From JBBRSL01 sp038245435 (GTDB lineage Bacteria; Patescibacteriota; Saccharimonadia; Saccharimonadales; CAIOMD01), in NCBI GenBank assembly GCA_038245435.1, contig JBBRSL010000029.1, forward strand, positions 1 through 12,333: a stretch of 12,333 nucleotides of DNA, read 5' to 3'. The position numbers were made by a program, and so were the translations under genes. Under the pieces are notes generated by a model that was given only the letters and a program-made list of their open reading frames with translations, made no database searches and was not told where the DNA came from. Below are positions 1 through 6,203 of this stretch, in pieces; positions within the stretch are counted from its first letter, which is position 1, and each line of letters begins with the position of its first letter.

Positions 1-58
1 AACTGAAATAATGTTTAGTCAATAATACAAAATTGCTGGCATTATCTTAACTCTGGCA

Positions 59-64
59 TATAAT
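59..64 (+). promoter_or_regulatory. -10 box of the AI-2E-type permease gene
   Basis: A consensus TATAAT ends 9 nt before the ATG at 74, so transcription would start about 2-3 nt before the start codon and leave almost no leader. TTGCTG at 33-38 is the only -35-like hexamer, but its 20-nt spacing is poor. There is no Shine-Dalgarno sequence in between. Confidence 0.6.
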
Positions 65-73
65 ACCCTTCAT

Positions 74-1168
74 ATGCTTGACGTAACACAGCGACGAACT
101 ATTACAATTATCGCAGTTCTATCACTACTTTTTGGCGCTTATTTTTTATGGGGATATTTTAACTTAATTGCACTTTCAATAATTATCACCTTTTTGTTTA
201 ACCCTATTTATCTATTTTATCGAAAAAAATTTAAACGCCCTGGAACTGCGAGCGCCCTTGCCATTTTGACAGCGTTCGTCACATTAGTTGTGCCATTAAC
301 AATTATTTTGGCACTTACCGCACAGCAGGCTGCTAGTATCGCTAAAGATGTCGAAAATATTATTTCTACAAGTGGTTCTACGGGAGAAGCTGTCAACACG
401 ATTGTTTCGCAAATAAACGACACTGTAAAACGCATACCTGGAGCTGATTCGTTTAGCGTTTCAAGTGATAGTATTATTTCATTCTTAAAAGATAATCTTT
501 CCAACATTGCCAGCTATACGGTGAATTTATTGAAGGGTGCTGTAGGTGGTATTGCATCATTCTTTACCTTGCTTATTATCTTTTTGTTTGTATTATCAGC
601 TCTATTTAGGGGTCAAGATACTCTTACGAGCATCGTACGAAGAATGAACCCTTTGGGCGATGAAGTTACTGACTTATACTTTAACAAGGCAGGTGCCATG
701 ACTGGGGCAATGGTACGTGGTCAGTTTATTATCGCCATTGCACAAGGTGCAGCAGAAGCTGGCTTTTTATGGGTACTTGGTTATGACTACTTCTTTTTTA
801 TGTTTATAATCTTTTCTCTCTTATCAATTATCCCACTCGGCGCAGGCATTATTGTTATCCCGTTTGCAATTGTACTTATACTAACTGGTGACGTAGTAAA
901 CGGACTCTTAATTCTTGGGTATCACTTCTTAGTCGTAACAAATATAGACAACGTACTTCGCCCTCGACTTGTCCCTAAAGAAGCACGACTAAACCCTGCC
1001 CTAACAATATTAGCCGTATTTGCAGGTATCGATATGTTTGGCTTTATTGGCATCGTTATAGGACCAGTTATTATGATCCTGATCGTAACCACTATTCGAG
1101 TATACTTAGAGCTCAAAACCGACCGAAAAAACACTGTTAAAGTTTCACAAAATCTTAAAAAGCATTAG
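74..1168 (+). CDS. AI-2E family transporter (TqsA/PerM/YdiK type membrane permease)
   Basis: This is a polytopic inner-membrane protein of 364 aa, the usual length of the AI-2E/UPF0118 family. The family exports autoinducer-2 or other small solutes, or exchanges ions; the substrate cannot be read from sequence. Two N-terminal membrane segments (about residues 10-45) are followed by a third at about 60-82. A soluble, Ser/Asn-rich stretch (about 85-145) follows, then four to five more helices to about 345. The end has the family pattern of Leu-Asn-Pro-Ala followed by a Gly-rich helix with GFIGIVIGPV. The start is fixed by the -10 box a few bases upstream. Its TAG overlaps the TAA of the convergent dsbB-like gene by 4 bp, so no terminator separates them. 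The family call is firm; function is unknown. Confidence 0.88.
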   Translation: MLDVTQRRTITIIAVLSLLFGAYFLWGYFNLIALSIIITFLFNPIYLFYRKKFKRPGTASALAILTAFVTLVVPLTIILALTAQQAASIAKDVENIISTSGSTGEAVNTIVSQINDTVKRIPGADSFSVSSDSIISFLKDNLSNIASYTVNLLKGAVGGIASFFTLLIIFLFVLSALFRGQDTLTSIVRRMNPLGDEVTDLYFNKAGAMTGAMVRGQFIIAIAQGAAEAGFLWVLGYDYFFFMFIIFSLLSIIPLGAGIIVIPFAIVLILTGDVVNGLLILGYHFLVVTNIDNVLRPRLVPKEARLNPALTILAVFAGIDMFGFIGIVIGPVIMILIVTTIRVYLELKTDRKNTVKVSQNLKKH

Positions 1169-1626
1169 TTCGATTGCTTTTTAGATTTTGGCAATGAAAG
1201 CCAAGCTAGAACGCCGATTGCTACAAAGCAGCAAAATGCCATAAATGGTATTGATATAAAGCCAAACCACATAATATCGGCTTTAGCACACGATACTGCT
1301 CCATTTAACGAACAATCAAGAACCGTCTCTTTAATAAGCCCCCATTGAAGTAGGCTATGGTACCCGGCAATGATGCCACCTGTCACGGCTAATGGTAATG
1401 CATAGTATCCAACATTTTTATCATGTCGCAGGACCCCTACGGTGGCGATAAAAGCAATTGGGAACATACACACACGCTGCCACCAGCACAGTGTGCAAGG
1501 AATAAGGTTGGCTACTTCGCTGAGAGTTAGACTACCGATTAACGCACCACTCGCTACAGCCCATAGGCCGTACCGAGCATAATCTTGATAATTGGGTATA
1601 TATTTCTCAATATACCGACGAATCAT
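1165..1626 (-). CDS. dsbB: DsbB/BdbC-type disulfide bond formation protein
   Basis: This four-helix membrane protein of 153 aa should reoxidise a DsbA-like thiol oxidase outside the membrane and pass the electrons to quinone. The first redox pair is C44-TL-C47 in CTLCWWQR, directly after the first helix. The second pair is C105 and C113, followed by WFGFISIPF, the signature of the short BdbC-like branch. Three further Cys (53, 132, 133) are not part of the canonical set. I chose the ATG at 1626, not an upstream in-frame ATG at 1782. It leaves the expected N-terminus, lies 1 nt after the stop of the oxidase gene, and has a GGAG about 10 nt upstream. It is therefore translationally coupled to the oxidase. 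No DsbA partner gene is in the window. Confidence 0.92.
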   Translation of the reverse strand: MIRRYIEKYIPNYQDYARYGLWAVASGALIGSLTLSEVANLIPCTLCWWQRVCMFPIAFIATVGVLRHDKNVGYYALPLAVTGGIIAGYHSLLQWGLIKETVLDCSLNGAVSCAKADIMWFGFISIPFMAFCCFVAIGVLAWLSLPKSKKQSN

Positions 1627-1627
1627 C

Positions 1628-3274
1628 CTAGAAATGCTCCCTGAGGTGAGCCATACTAAAGTCCCAATCTGAATCAGTCTTTTTATGAGGATTAAAAATG
1701 TTCTGAGGGTCAGCAATTTGTTTTGCTTGCTTAAAATAGCCCAGTACTTCTGGACCATACATAGCCTCGAGCCATGGACCACGAATCATACCATCGTTAT
1801 GTTCGCCACTCAAGCTACCACCGTACTCAAGAATTAACTCATTAATTTCTCGCATAGCGGGCTCTAGCTTAGCCTTTTCTTTTGGATCTTCAATTTTCAT
1901 TAGTGGAATAATATGGAAATTACCATCACCCATATGGCCGGCAATGGTCGCGAATAACTTATATTTTTTAATTACTTCGCGAATTTTAGGCAAAAATTCT
2001 GGTAGATTTTTTGGCGGTACAATTAAATCGTCCATAAACGGTGCCGTATGCTTATCTTTAACTTTGCTTCTAAGCAGTGCAAAACTTTCACGGCGCATAA
2101 TCCAAAACTTTTTGCTCTTGGCCTCGGTCTCGTCCTCTTCCATTGCCATCTTATATTTTTTTAGTGCAAGTCTTTGAGCGTGTACTTTTTGAGCTACTTC
2201 TTGTTCTGTTTCTCCAGTAAATTCAATAAGCAGTATGAGCTTTGGCACACCCTTAAGCAGCATCAAAGCGTCAGGTATGAGTCGCCAGCCGAGTTCAATT
2301 AAGCCCTTCCAGCCAAGCTTTTTTCTAAAACTAAAGAAAAATTTAAAGCTCAATCCAAGAGTGACATCATCAAATGATTCGAAACTTTCTGGCTGGTGTG
2401 TCAGCACATCATTAATGACATCACCGAGTACTGAGATATCTTTCATAAAGCAAACTAGTACACCTGCATGCTTTGCTTTTGGAACAAGCTTAAACTGAAT
2501 TTCAGTATTTAATCCGAGTGTCCCTTGGGCACCTACAAACAACTGTGTTAAATCAAAAATACCCGTTTCTCTGTCCCAAATATTCCATAAGTGATAGCCT
2601 GTTGAATCTTTGCTCACATGCGGCTTAGCAGCCTTGATTTTTTCATAGTTGCCATCAACAAGCTCAAAGATACCTTTGTAGAGATTACCTTCAAAATCAT
2701 TTTGGGAAATTTTTACATCAAGTTCAGATTTCGTAAGTGGCTTTATTGTATATTCGTTGCCATCTGCAAGAACCATCTTAAGTTGAGTGACATATTGCTC
2801 AGTTTTACCGTATTTAAGCGACTTCTCACCACCTGAGTTATTGGAGACCATACCCCCAACGGTACACATATCTCGTGAGGCCGGGTAACTTGGCATATAG
2901 CTGCCAAATTCAAGTGTTTTAGGTTCAAAATCACGATAAAAAACACCAGGTTGAACCGTTCCAGAGTCGGCAGATACATGCAATGTCTCATGAAAATGCT
3001 CAGTGAAGTCGATGATAATCGACTGGCCAATTGATCCACCCGACATACACGTACCAGCACTTCGAGCAGTAATAGCAAGATCGGGGTTATCTTTTTTATG
3101 AGCTGCCACAAATTTTACAATTGACTGTACATCTTCTGTATCTTTTGGATAGGTAATGACTTGTGGTACAAGCTCAAACATACTGGCGTCGTGACTGTAG
3201 TACTCAAGTGCTACATCACTCGAATCAATTTCACCTTTAATAAGCTCTCTGAGTTTTGTTTCTAATTCTTGCAT
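1628..3274 (-). CDS. FAD-linked oxidase, glycolate oxidase GlcD / D-lactate dehydrogenase type
   Basis: A flavoprotein of 548 aa in the PCMH/VAO family, expected to oxidise a 2-hydroxy acid such as D-lactate or glycolate and pass electrons to a membrane acceptor. The FAD-binding loop is at about 69-90, with ARSAGTCMSGG in place of the usual ARGGGTS.SGG. A second flavin-contact region is at 131-150 (PASRDMCTVGGMVSNNSGG). The cap domain ends in the metal/substrate motif GHMGDGNFH (446-454) and SGEHNDG (489-495), where classical D-LDHs have SGEHGIG. The C-terminus ends soon after the usual ADPQNIFNP (521-529), so there is no C-terminal 4Fe-4S domain. It lies in an operon with dsbB, 1 nt apart, and is divergent from the NDH-2-like gene. 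The substrate is inferred only from family. Confidence 0.85.
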   Translation of the reverse strand: MQELETKLRELIKGEIDSSDVALEYYSHDASMFELVPQVITYPKDTEDVQSIVKFVAAHKKDNPDLAITARSAGTCMSGGSIGQSIIIDFTEHFHETLHVSADSGTVQPGVFYRDFEPKTLEFGSYMPSYPASRDMCTVGGMVSNNSGGEKSLKYGKTEQYVTQLKMVLADGNEYTIKPLTKSELDVKISQNDFEGNLYKGIFELVDGNYEKIKAAKPHVSKDSTGYHLWNIWDRETGIFDLTQLFVGAQGTLGLNTEIQFKLVPKAKHAGVLVCFMKDISVLGDVINDVLTHQPESFESFDDVTLGLSFKFFFSFRKKLGWKGLIELGWRLIPDALMLLKGVPKLILLIEFTGETEQEVAQKVHAQRLALKKYKMAMEEDETEAKSKKFWIMRRESFALLRSKVKDKHTAPFMDDLIVPPKNLPEFLPKIREVIKKYKLFATIAGHMGDGNFHIIPLMKIEDPKEKAKLEPAMREINELILEYGGSLSGEHNDGMIRGPWLEAMYGPEVLGYFKQAKQIADPQNIFNPHKKTDSDWDFSMAHLREHF

Positions 3275-3283
3275 ATAGTTACT

Positions 3284-3289
3284 AGATTA
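3284..3289 (-). promoter_or_regulatory. Candidate -10 box of the oxidase-dsbB operon
   Basis: On the minus strand TAATCT lies 9 nt upstream of the ATG at 3274, with no Shine-Dalgarno between, so the mRNA would have a leader of only a couple of bases. It sits in a 62-bp divergent gap shared with the NDH-2-like gene. The match is 4 of 6 or better to the consensus; no clear -35 is seen. Confidence 0.4.
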
Positions 3290-3320
3290 CAACGAACGAA
3301 CCATAAGCGCAATTTACGCA

Positions 3321-3329
3321 TGTTACAAT
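3321..3329 (+). promoter_or_regulatory. Extended -10 promoter of the NADH dehydrogenase gene
   Basis: TGT followed by TACAAT forms an extended -10 element. The hexamer ends 7 nt before the ATG at 3337, which places the transcription start at or next to the start codon. This predicts a leaderless mRNA, and no ribosome binding site is visible. Confidence 0.6.
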
Positions 3330-3336
3330 AACGCTT

Positions 3337-4578
3337 ATGTTACGTAAACACCTTGTCATCGTCGGTGGCGGTTGGGCCGGCCTATCACTTATACGCTCAC
3401 TCAAGAACGTCGACCATAATCAGTTACGGATTACGCTTATTTCTGATGAACCAAATTTTCGCTACAGCCCGGGGCTCTATCGAGTGGCTACAGGTTTTCG
3501 TGAGCACGAAGCCATCATACCAATCGGTGAGGTACTTGAGGATTTCGCGCAAGTAGAATTCGTACTTGATACTGCCAAAAAAATTGATCGCAAAAATAAG
3601 ACCATTAAAACTACATCCGGAAAGCAATTCCATTACGATTTTGCGGTGCTTGGTCTTGGCATGGTTACAAGTTACTTTAATATCCCCGGCGTTGAGGAAA
3701 ACTCGTACAACATCAAAACCGCTGAAGGTCTCCGACAATTTCGAGCCCATATCCATAATGAACTCACCGCCGAAAAAGCACTTGATAAAAATTATGTCAT
3801 TATTGGTGCCGGGCCTACTGGTGTTGAGCTAGCTGCTGCTCTTGGCTCATATCTAAAGCGTGTTTCTAAATGGCACGGGCTCGCACGAACGCATGTTTCA
3901 GTCGATCTTGTGGATGCTTCGCCGCGCATTTTGCCCTCTGTACCAGAGCGGATCAGCAGAAAAGTCCATGCTCGGCTCAATCGTCTTGGCATAAAAACCA
4001 TGATAAATACAAAAGTTGAGTCAGAAACAGATGTCTCATTAGTCGCCAACGGCAAGAGTATACCGACACAAACAGTTATATGGACTGCAGGAGTTTCTAA
4101 CAATCCTTTCTACAAAGCTAACGCGAAAGAGTTTAGCTTTAACGACCACAGCAAAGTACTCGTCAATGAGCGCTTAATGGTTGATGCGCACACTTATATC
4201 ATCGGCGATAATGCAGCGACACCATATAGCGGACTGGCACTAACAGCTGTCCATAATGCCCAATTTGTAGCACGTGATATCAAAAAACAACTGGCTGGCA
4301 AAAAAAATATTCATAGCTATAAACCATTGAGACCCTCAACCGTTATACCGGTCGGTAGACACTGGGCAGTAATGCAATACCGCTCACTTGTTATTTGGGG
4401 TTTTGCCGGCTCAATCATTCGTAATGTTGCAGACTTTGCAGGCTATATGGATGTCCTTGGCTTTTGGAAAGCGCTAGAAATATGGACCAGTACGGGGATT
4501 GAAGAAGAACAATGCAGCGTCTGCAAAGTTCAGCTCTCTCATCAAAAAAATCAAGAAAACCTTTTAGAAATCGGTTAA
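3337..4578 (+). CDS. ndh: Type II NADH dehydrogenase-like FAD/NAD(P)-dependent oxidoreductase
   Basis: A single-subunit flavoprotein of 413 aa that most likely oxidises NADH and reduces membrane quinone without pumping protons. The N-terminal FAD Rossmann motif is VIVGGGWAGLS (7-17). The NAD motif VIIGAGPTGVELA is at 154-166, and the second FAD contact YIIGDNAAT is at 287-295. The C-terminal part has hydrophobic and amphipathic stretches (about 350-385) suited to peripheral membrane binding. Two oddities stand out. The usual AQxAxQ quinone-site motif after the FAD contact reads AVHNAQFVAR. The tail carries a CxxC pair (C393-SV-C396). A related NAD(P)/FAD disulfide or ferredoxin reductase is a less likely alternative. 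It is divergent from the oxidase-dsbB operon. Its stop shares the 4 bases TTAA with the next convergent gene. Confidence 0.85.
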   Translation: MLRKHLVIVGGGWAGLSLIRSLKNVDHNQLRITLISDEPNFRYSPGLYRVATGFREHEAIIPIGEVLEDFAQVEFVLDTAKKIDRKNKTIKTTSGKQFHYDFAVLGLGMVTSYFNIPGVEENSYNIKTAEGLRQFRAHIHNELTAEKALDKNYVIIGAGPTGVELAAALGSYLKRVSKWHGLARTHVSVDLVDASPRILPSVPERISRKVHARLNRLGIKTMINTKVESETDVSLVANGKSIPTQTVIWTAGVSNNPFYKANAKEFSFNDHSKVLVNERLMVDAHTYIIGDNAATPYSGLALTAVHNAQFVARDIKKQLAGKKNIHSYKPLRPSTVIPVGRHWAVMQYRSLVIWGFAGSIIRNVADFAGYMDVLGFWKALEIWTSTGIEEEQCSVCKVQLSHQKNQENLLEIG

Positions 4579-4847
4579 TCTTCGATTATTCGTTTTGATT
4601 TTGTGTGTTTAAGCGCTCCGACTGCCAGTAGCACTAAAAGCGCCAACAAAAAACCACTGACTATAGTCGTATTATTCTTTTCGCGTCTATCGATAACAAC
4701 ATTTTCAGTGCCTGCGACAGCCGTAAAACCGTCTTGAGCCGTTGTTTCAGTTGCTGCATACACCGTTATACTGCTAAACAAAGTCGCGAAAAGTAACACA
4801 AACCCAATTGCTACCTGTTTTACTGCACCTGCATTCATACTTACCAT
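4575..4847 (-). CDS. Small exported/membrane protein of unknown function
   Basis: I do not recognise this 90-aa protein. Residues 11-31 form a signal-peptide-like hydrophobic stretch ending VYA-A, a plausible signal peptidase site. Residues 32-61 are polar with several Thr and one RREKNN segment. Residues 62-79 form a second hydrophobic helix, followed by a basic tail (HTKSKR). This is the shape of a small type-I membrane protein held by its C-terminal helix, with a short segment outside. An LPxTG motif is absent. The start could be codon 1 or the in-frame Met at codon 4. It converges on the NDH-2-like gene with a 4-bp overlap of the stops and is divergent from the DUF5665-like gene. Confidence 0.65.
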   Translation of the reverse strand: MVSMNAGAVKQVAIGFVLLFATLFSSITVYAATETTAQDGFTAVAGTENVVIDRREKNNTTIVSGFLLALLVLLAVGALKHTKSKRIIED

Positions 4848-4878
4848 TCTACTCGTTTTTTCGATTTACAAATAGTTG

Positions 4879-4884
4879 TATACT
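4879..4884 (+). promoter_or_regulatory. -10 box of the DUF5665-like gene, in a divergent promoter
   Basis: TATACT lies 11 nt before the ATG at 4896, predicting a leader of about 4 nt. The same spot contains the palindrome GTATAC, so a minus-strand TATACA -10 box for the divergent small membrane protein gene can overlap it base for base. The two genes may thus compete for polymerase within a 48-bp gap. Confidence 0.45.
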
Positions 4885-4895
4885 AATCGGTAACT

Positions 4896-5180
4896 ATGAA
4901 CTCAAAAAAACCCTCTGAAAATATGTCAACAAAAGATTTCGAACAGCTCGGACGAGACTTTTGGATGCTCTACGAAATGAACTATAAAAATCGAAAACGC
5001 ATGTATTTTTTTACGTTCGGCAAAGGTGTTATGCAAGGATTTGGCATTTTCTTAGGTGGTACTATTCTCGTTGCTGTATTACTCTATAGTTTATCTTTTT
5101 TTGAGCAAGTTCCTCTGTTGAGTCCTGTTATCGAAAAGATTAATGCCGTGCTTACTGACCCAACCTCTCAGCGGCAATAA
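4896..5180 (+). CDS. DUF5665-like single-pass membrane protein
   Basis: A 94-aa protein with a polar N-terminus (1-35), one strongly hydrophobic glycine-containing helix (about 46-68, with GVMQGFGIFLGGTIL), and a short tail after VPLLSPVIEKI. The order of an aromatic-rich pre-membrane segment, a glycine-rich start of the helix and a Pro-containing exit resembles DUF5665 proteins, which are small membrane proteins of unknown role. The basic stretch KNRKRM just before the helix suggests the N-terminus faces the cytoplasm. It ends 33 nt before the promoter of the RRM gene, and no terminator is evident between them. Confidence 0.65.
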   Translation: MNSKKPSENMSTKDFEQLGRDFWMLYEMNYKNRKRMYFFTFGKGVMQGFGIFLGGTILVAVLLYSLSFFEQVPLLSPVIEKINAVLTDPTSQRQ

Positions 5181-5209
5181 AAACCCTAGTAGCGCTTATG
5201 CGTTTTATC

Positions 5210-5218
5210 TGTTATAGT
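5210..5218 (+). promoter_or_regulatory. Extended -10 promoter of the RRM gene
   Basis: TGT followed by TATAGT makes an extended -10 element, predicting a transcription start near 5225. That start is about 120 nt before the ATG at 5348, making this one of the few genes here with a real leader. No -35 box is convincing. Confidence 0.5.
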
Positions 5219-5225
5219 GTCGTCA

Positions 5226-5347
5226 GCTAGAAAAAGTCGCTTGCAAGTTAATTCTAGGTCACATAATTTAAGTTTCGATAGTAGAGGAGCGGCTAATCCA
5301 CCCTTGGTGGTTACCTCTCGAAGAAGCAAAAGAGGTATACACACGAT
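5226..5347 (+). promoter_or_regulatory. Structured leader of the RRM gene with alternative hairpins
   Basis: Three elements are visible. First, a 5'-end hairpin pairs CTAGAA (5227-5232) with TTCTAG (5252-5257) around the palindrome CTTGCAAG. Second, AGAGG (5283-5287) pairs with CCTCT (5314-5318), enclosing TAA/TTA and CCACC-CTT-GGTGG (5298-5310). Third, TACCTCT (5312-5318) pairs perfectly over 7 bp with AGAGGTA (5331-5337), which contains the ribosome binding site 11 nt before the ATG. The second and third hairpins use the same CCTCT strand, so only one can form. One frees the ribosome site and the other blocks it. The pairing is seen in the sequence; a role as a temperature or protein-responsive switch is inference. 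Confidence 0.5.
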
Positions 5348-5686
5348 ATGGCAGCAAAACTTTTTGTAGGCAGCCTTGCCTGGGGCACCACCGACGACTC
5401 ATTGAGCGAATTCTTCGCACAAGCGGGTACCGTCGTATCTGCAAAAGTAATAACCGACCGCGACAGCGGCCGCTCAAAAGGCTTCGGCTTTGTTGAGATG
5501 AGCACCGATGAAGAAGCAGCAAAAGCTGTTGCTGACCTCAACGGTAAAGACCTTGATGGCCGTGCTATCAACGTTAACGAAGCTCGCCCACAAGAACCAC
5601 GCGAAAATCGCGGTGGCGGCGGTGGTGGTTACGGTGGCGGCAACCGCAATAGCGGTGGCGGCGGCTACAGTAACGATCGCTACTAA
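5348..5686 (+). CDS. RRM-domain RNA-binding protein with Gly-rich tail
   Basis: A 112-aa cytoplasmic protein with one RNA recognition motif filling residues 4-80. RNP2 is LFVGSL (5-10) and RNP1 is KGFGFVEM (44-51), with the aromatic residues that stack on RNA bases in place. Residues 84-112 form a Gly/Asn/Arg/Tyr-rich disordered tail, as in the cold-inducible Rbp proteins of cyanobacteria and plant GRPs. Bacterial members are usually RNA chaperones or mRNA-stability factors. The gene is GC-richer than its neighbours, with codon use suggesting high expression. It has its own promoter, a structured leader and a strong terminator, so it is monocistronic. Autoregulation through the leader is plausible but not shown. 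Confidence 0.93.
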   Translation: MAAKLFVGSLAWGTTDDSLSEFFAQAGTVVSAKVITDRDSGRSKGFGFVEMSTDEEAAKAVADLNGKDLDGRAINVNEARPQEPRENRGGGGGGYGGGNRNSGGGGYSNDRY

Positions 5687-5705
5687 TTTTTAGTACGAAA
5701 CTTAC

Positions 5706-5739
5706 AAAAAAAGAACTCCTTAAACGGAGTTCTTTTTTT
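5706..5739. terminator. Bidirectional intrinsic terminator
   Basis: A perfect 14-bp inverted repeat (AAAAAAAGAACTCC, loop TTAAAC, GGAGTTCTTTTTTT) gives a hairpin followed by a T-tract on both strands. It ends the RRM transcript from the left and the minus-strand membrane protein transcript from the right. Confidence 0.92.
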
Positions 5740-5759
5740 GTTTTTATACACACTCTTTT

Positions 5760-6053
5760 CTATCTATAGTACTGTCGACCTGGTGCTTGTCTATCATCAT
5801 AATCTGACCGCATCATGCCCCCAGGCCTCATAGCGCCACGCCCTCTATCGTCTTGCCCGGCAGCGCGCAAGCCAAAAGATACTGCAATGAGAAAAAGCGC
5901 CCCGAACACAGCAGTACTTATAAGTAGCGTTTGACTCTTTTTATGCTCTTTTATGTAACGTGATTCAAATGACTCAACAGCAACAACCTGTTCCTTTGAT
6001 GACTCTTTATGATTTGTATTAGAATCAATAGTTTCTTGTTCGTTATTTTTCAT
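5760..6053 (-). CDS. Single-pass membrane protein with Arg/Gly/Met-rich tail, unknown function
   Basis: I do not recognise this 97-aa protein. Residues 1-40 are highly polar and acidic/Asn-rich and end in KEHKKS. Residues 41-61 form one transmembrane helix. Residues 66-97 are rich in Gly, Arg, Asp and Met (RGRGAMRPGGMMR, then DYDDRQ and a Tyr-Tyr-Arg end). By the positive-inside tendency the N-terminus is cytosolic and the Gly/Met tail lies outside. A good ribosome site (GAGG, 5-6 nt before ATG) supports the start. It is divergent from the FMN-binding protein gene, separated by 150 bp, and shares a Gly/Met/Arg-rich tail style with the secreted protein at 10542-11039. A link to the flavin system is only inferred from position. 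Confidence 0.65.
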   Translation of the reverse strand: MKNNEQETIDSNTNHKESSKEQVVAVESFESRYIKEHKKSQTLLISTAVFGALFLIAVSFGLRAAGQDDRGRGAMRPGGMMRSDYDDRQAPGRQYYR

Positions 6054-6119
6054 GCATTCCTCAGACTTTCGTTAGTTAATTACAAAAATATTCATTTTAT
6101 ATAACATTGCGCCCCTAAA

Positions 6120-6141
6120 CTGAAGAACAGCTTAACTACAG
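6120..6141 (-). promoter_or_regulatory. Possible 11-bp-period direct repeat in the divergent spacer
   Basis: Read on the minus strand, CTGTAGTTAAG is followed directly by CTGTTCTTCAG, 8 of 11 bases identical, in the tandem layout typical of OmpR/PhoB-family operators. It lies 66 bp upstream of the minus-strand membrane protein gene. The match is weaker than that of the two TTCAG operators and could be chance. Confidence 0.22.
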
Positions 6142-6165
6142 GCTTAGTTTCATTTATATACGAAT

Positions 6166-6185
6166 TTCAGGTAATATTCAGTTAA
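6166..6185 (+). promoter_or_regulatory. TTCAG direct-repeat operator upstream of the FMN-binding protein gene
   Basis: TTCAGGTAA (6166-6174) and TTCAGTTAA (6177-6185) are tandem repeats with an 11-bp period, one helical turn, as expected for a dimer of an OmpR-family regulator. The same TTCAG-N6-TTCAG layout occurs upstream of the response-regulator gene at 10450-10471, at nearly the same distance from the -10 position. The repeat occupies the place of a -35 box, which suggests activation. Confidence 0.6.
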
Positions 6186-6191
6186 CGACGA

Positions 6192-6197
6192 GAAACT
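6192..6197 (+). promoter_or_regulatory. Weak -10 box (GAAACT) of the flavinylated protein operon
   Basis: GAAACT lies 6 nt before the ATG at 6204 and aligns with TACAAT, 6 nt before the response-regulator ATG. The following bases are also alike (AACAGT versus AATAGT). The poor consensus match fits a promoter that needs an activator. A leaderless mRNA is predicted, since no good ribosome site is present. Confidence 0.4.
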
Positions 6198-6203
6198 AAC
6201 AGT

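Noticed and set aside
1627..1782. N-terminal extension of the DsbB-like protein from the ATG at 1782
   Set aside because: The extra 52 residues lie inside the oxidase gene and have no family resemblance; the ATG at 1626 has a GGAG site and gives the standard DsbB/BdbC N-terminus.
3424..4103. Long antisense open frames within the NADH dehydrogenase gene
   Set aside because: They are shadows of the coding strand, with no start signals and no recognisable domains.
6172..6177. TAATAT as the -10 box of the FMN-protein gene
   Set aside because: It falls inside the TTCAG tandem repeat. Alignment with the regulator promoter places the -10 position at 6192-6197 instead.
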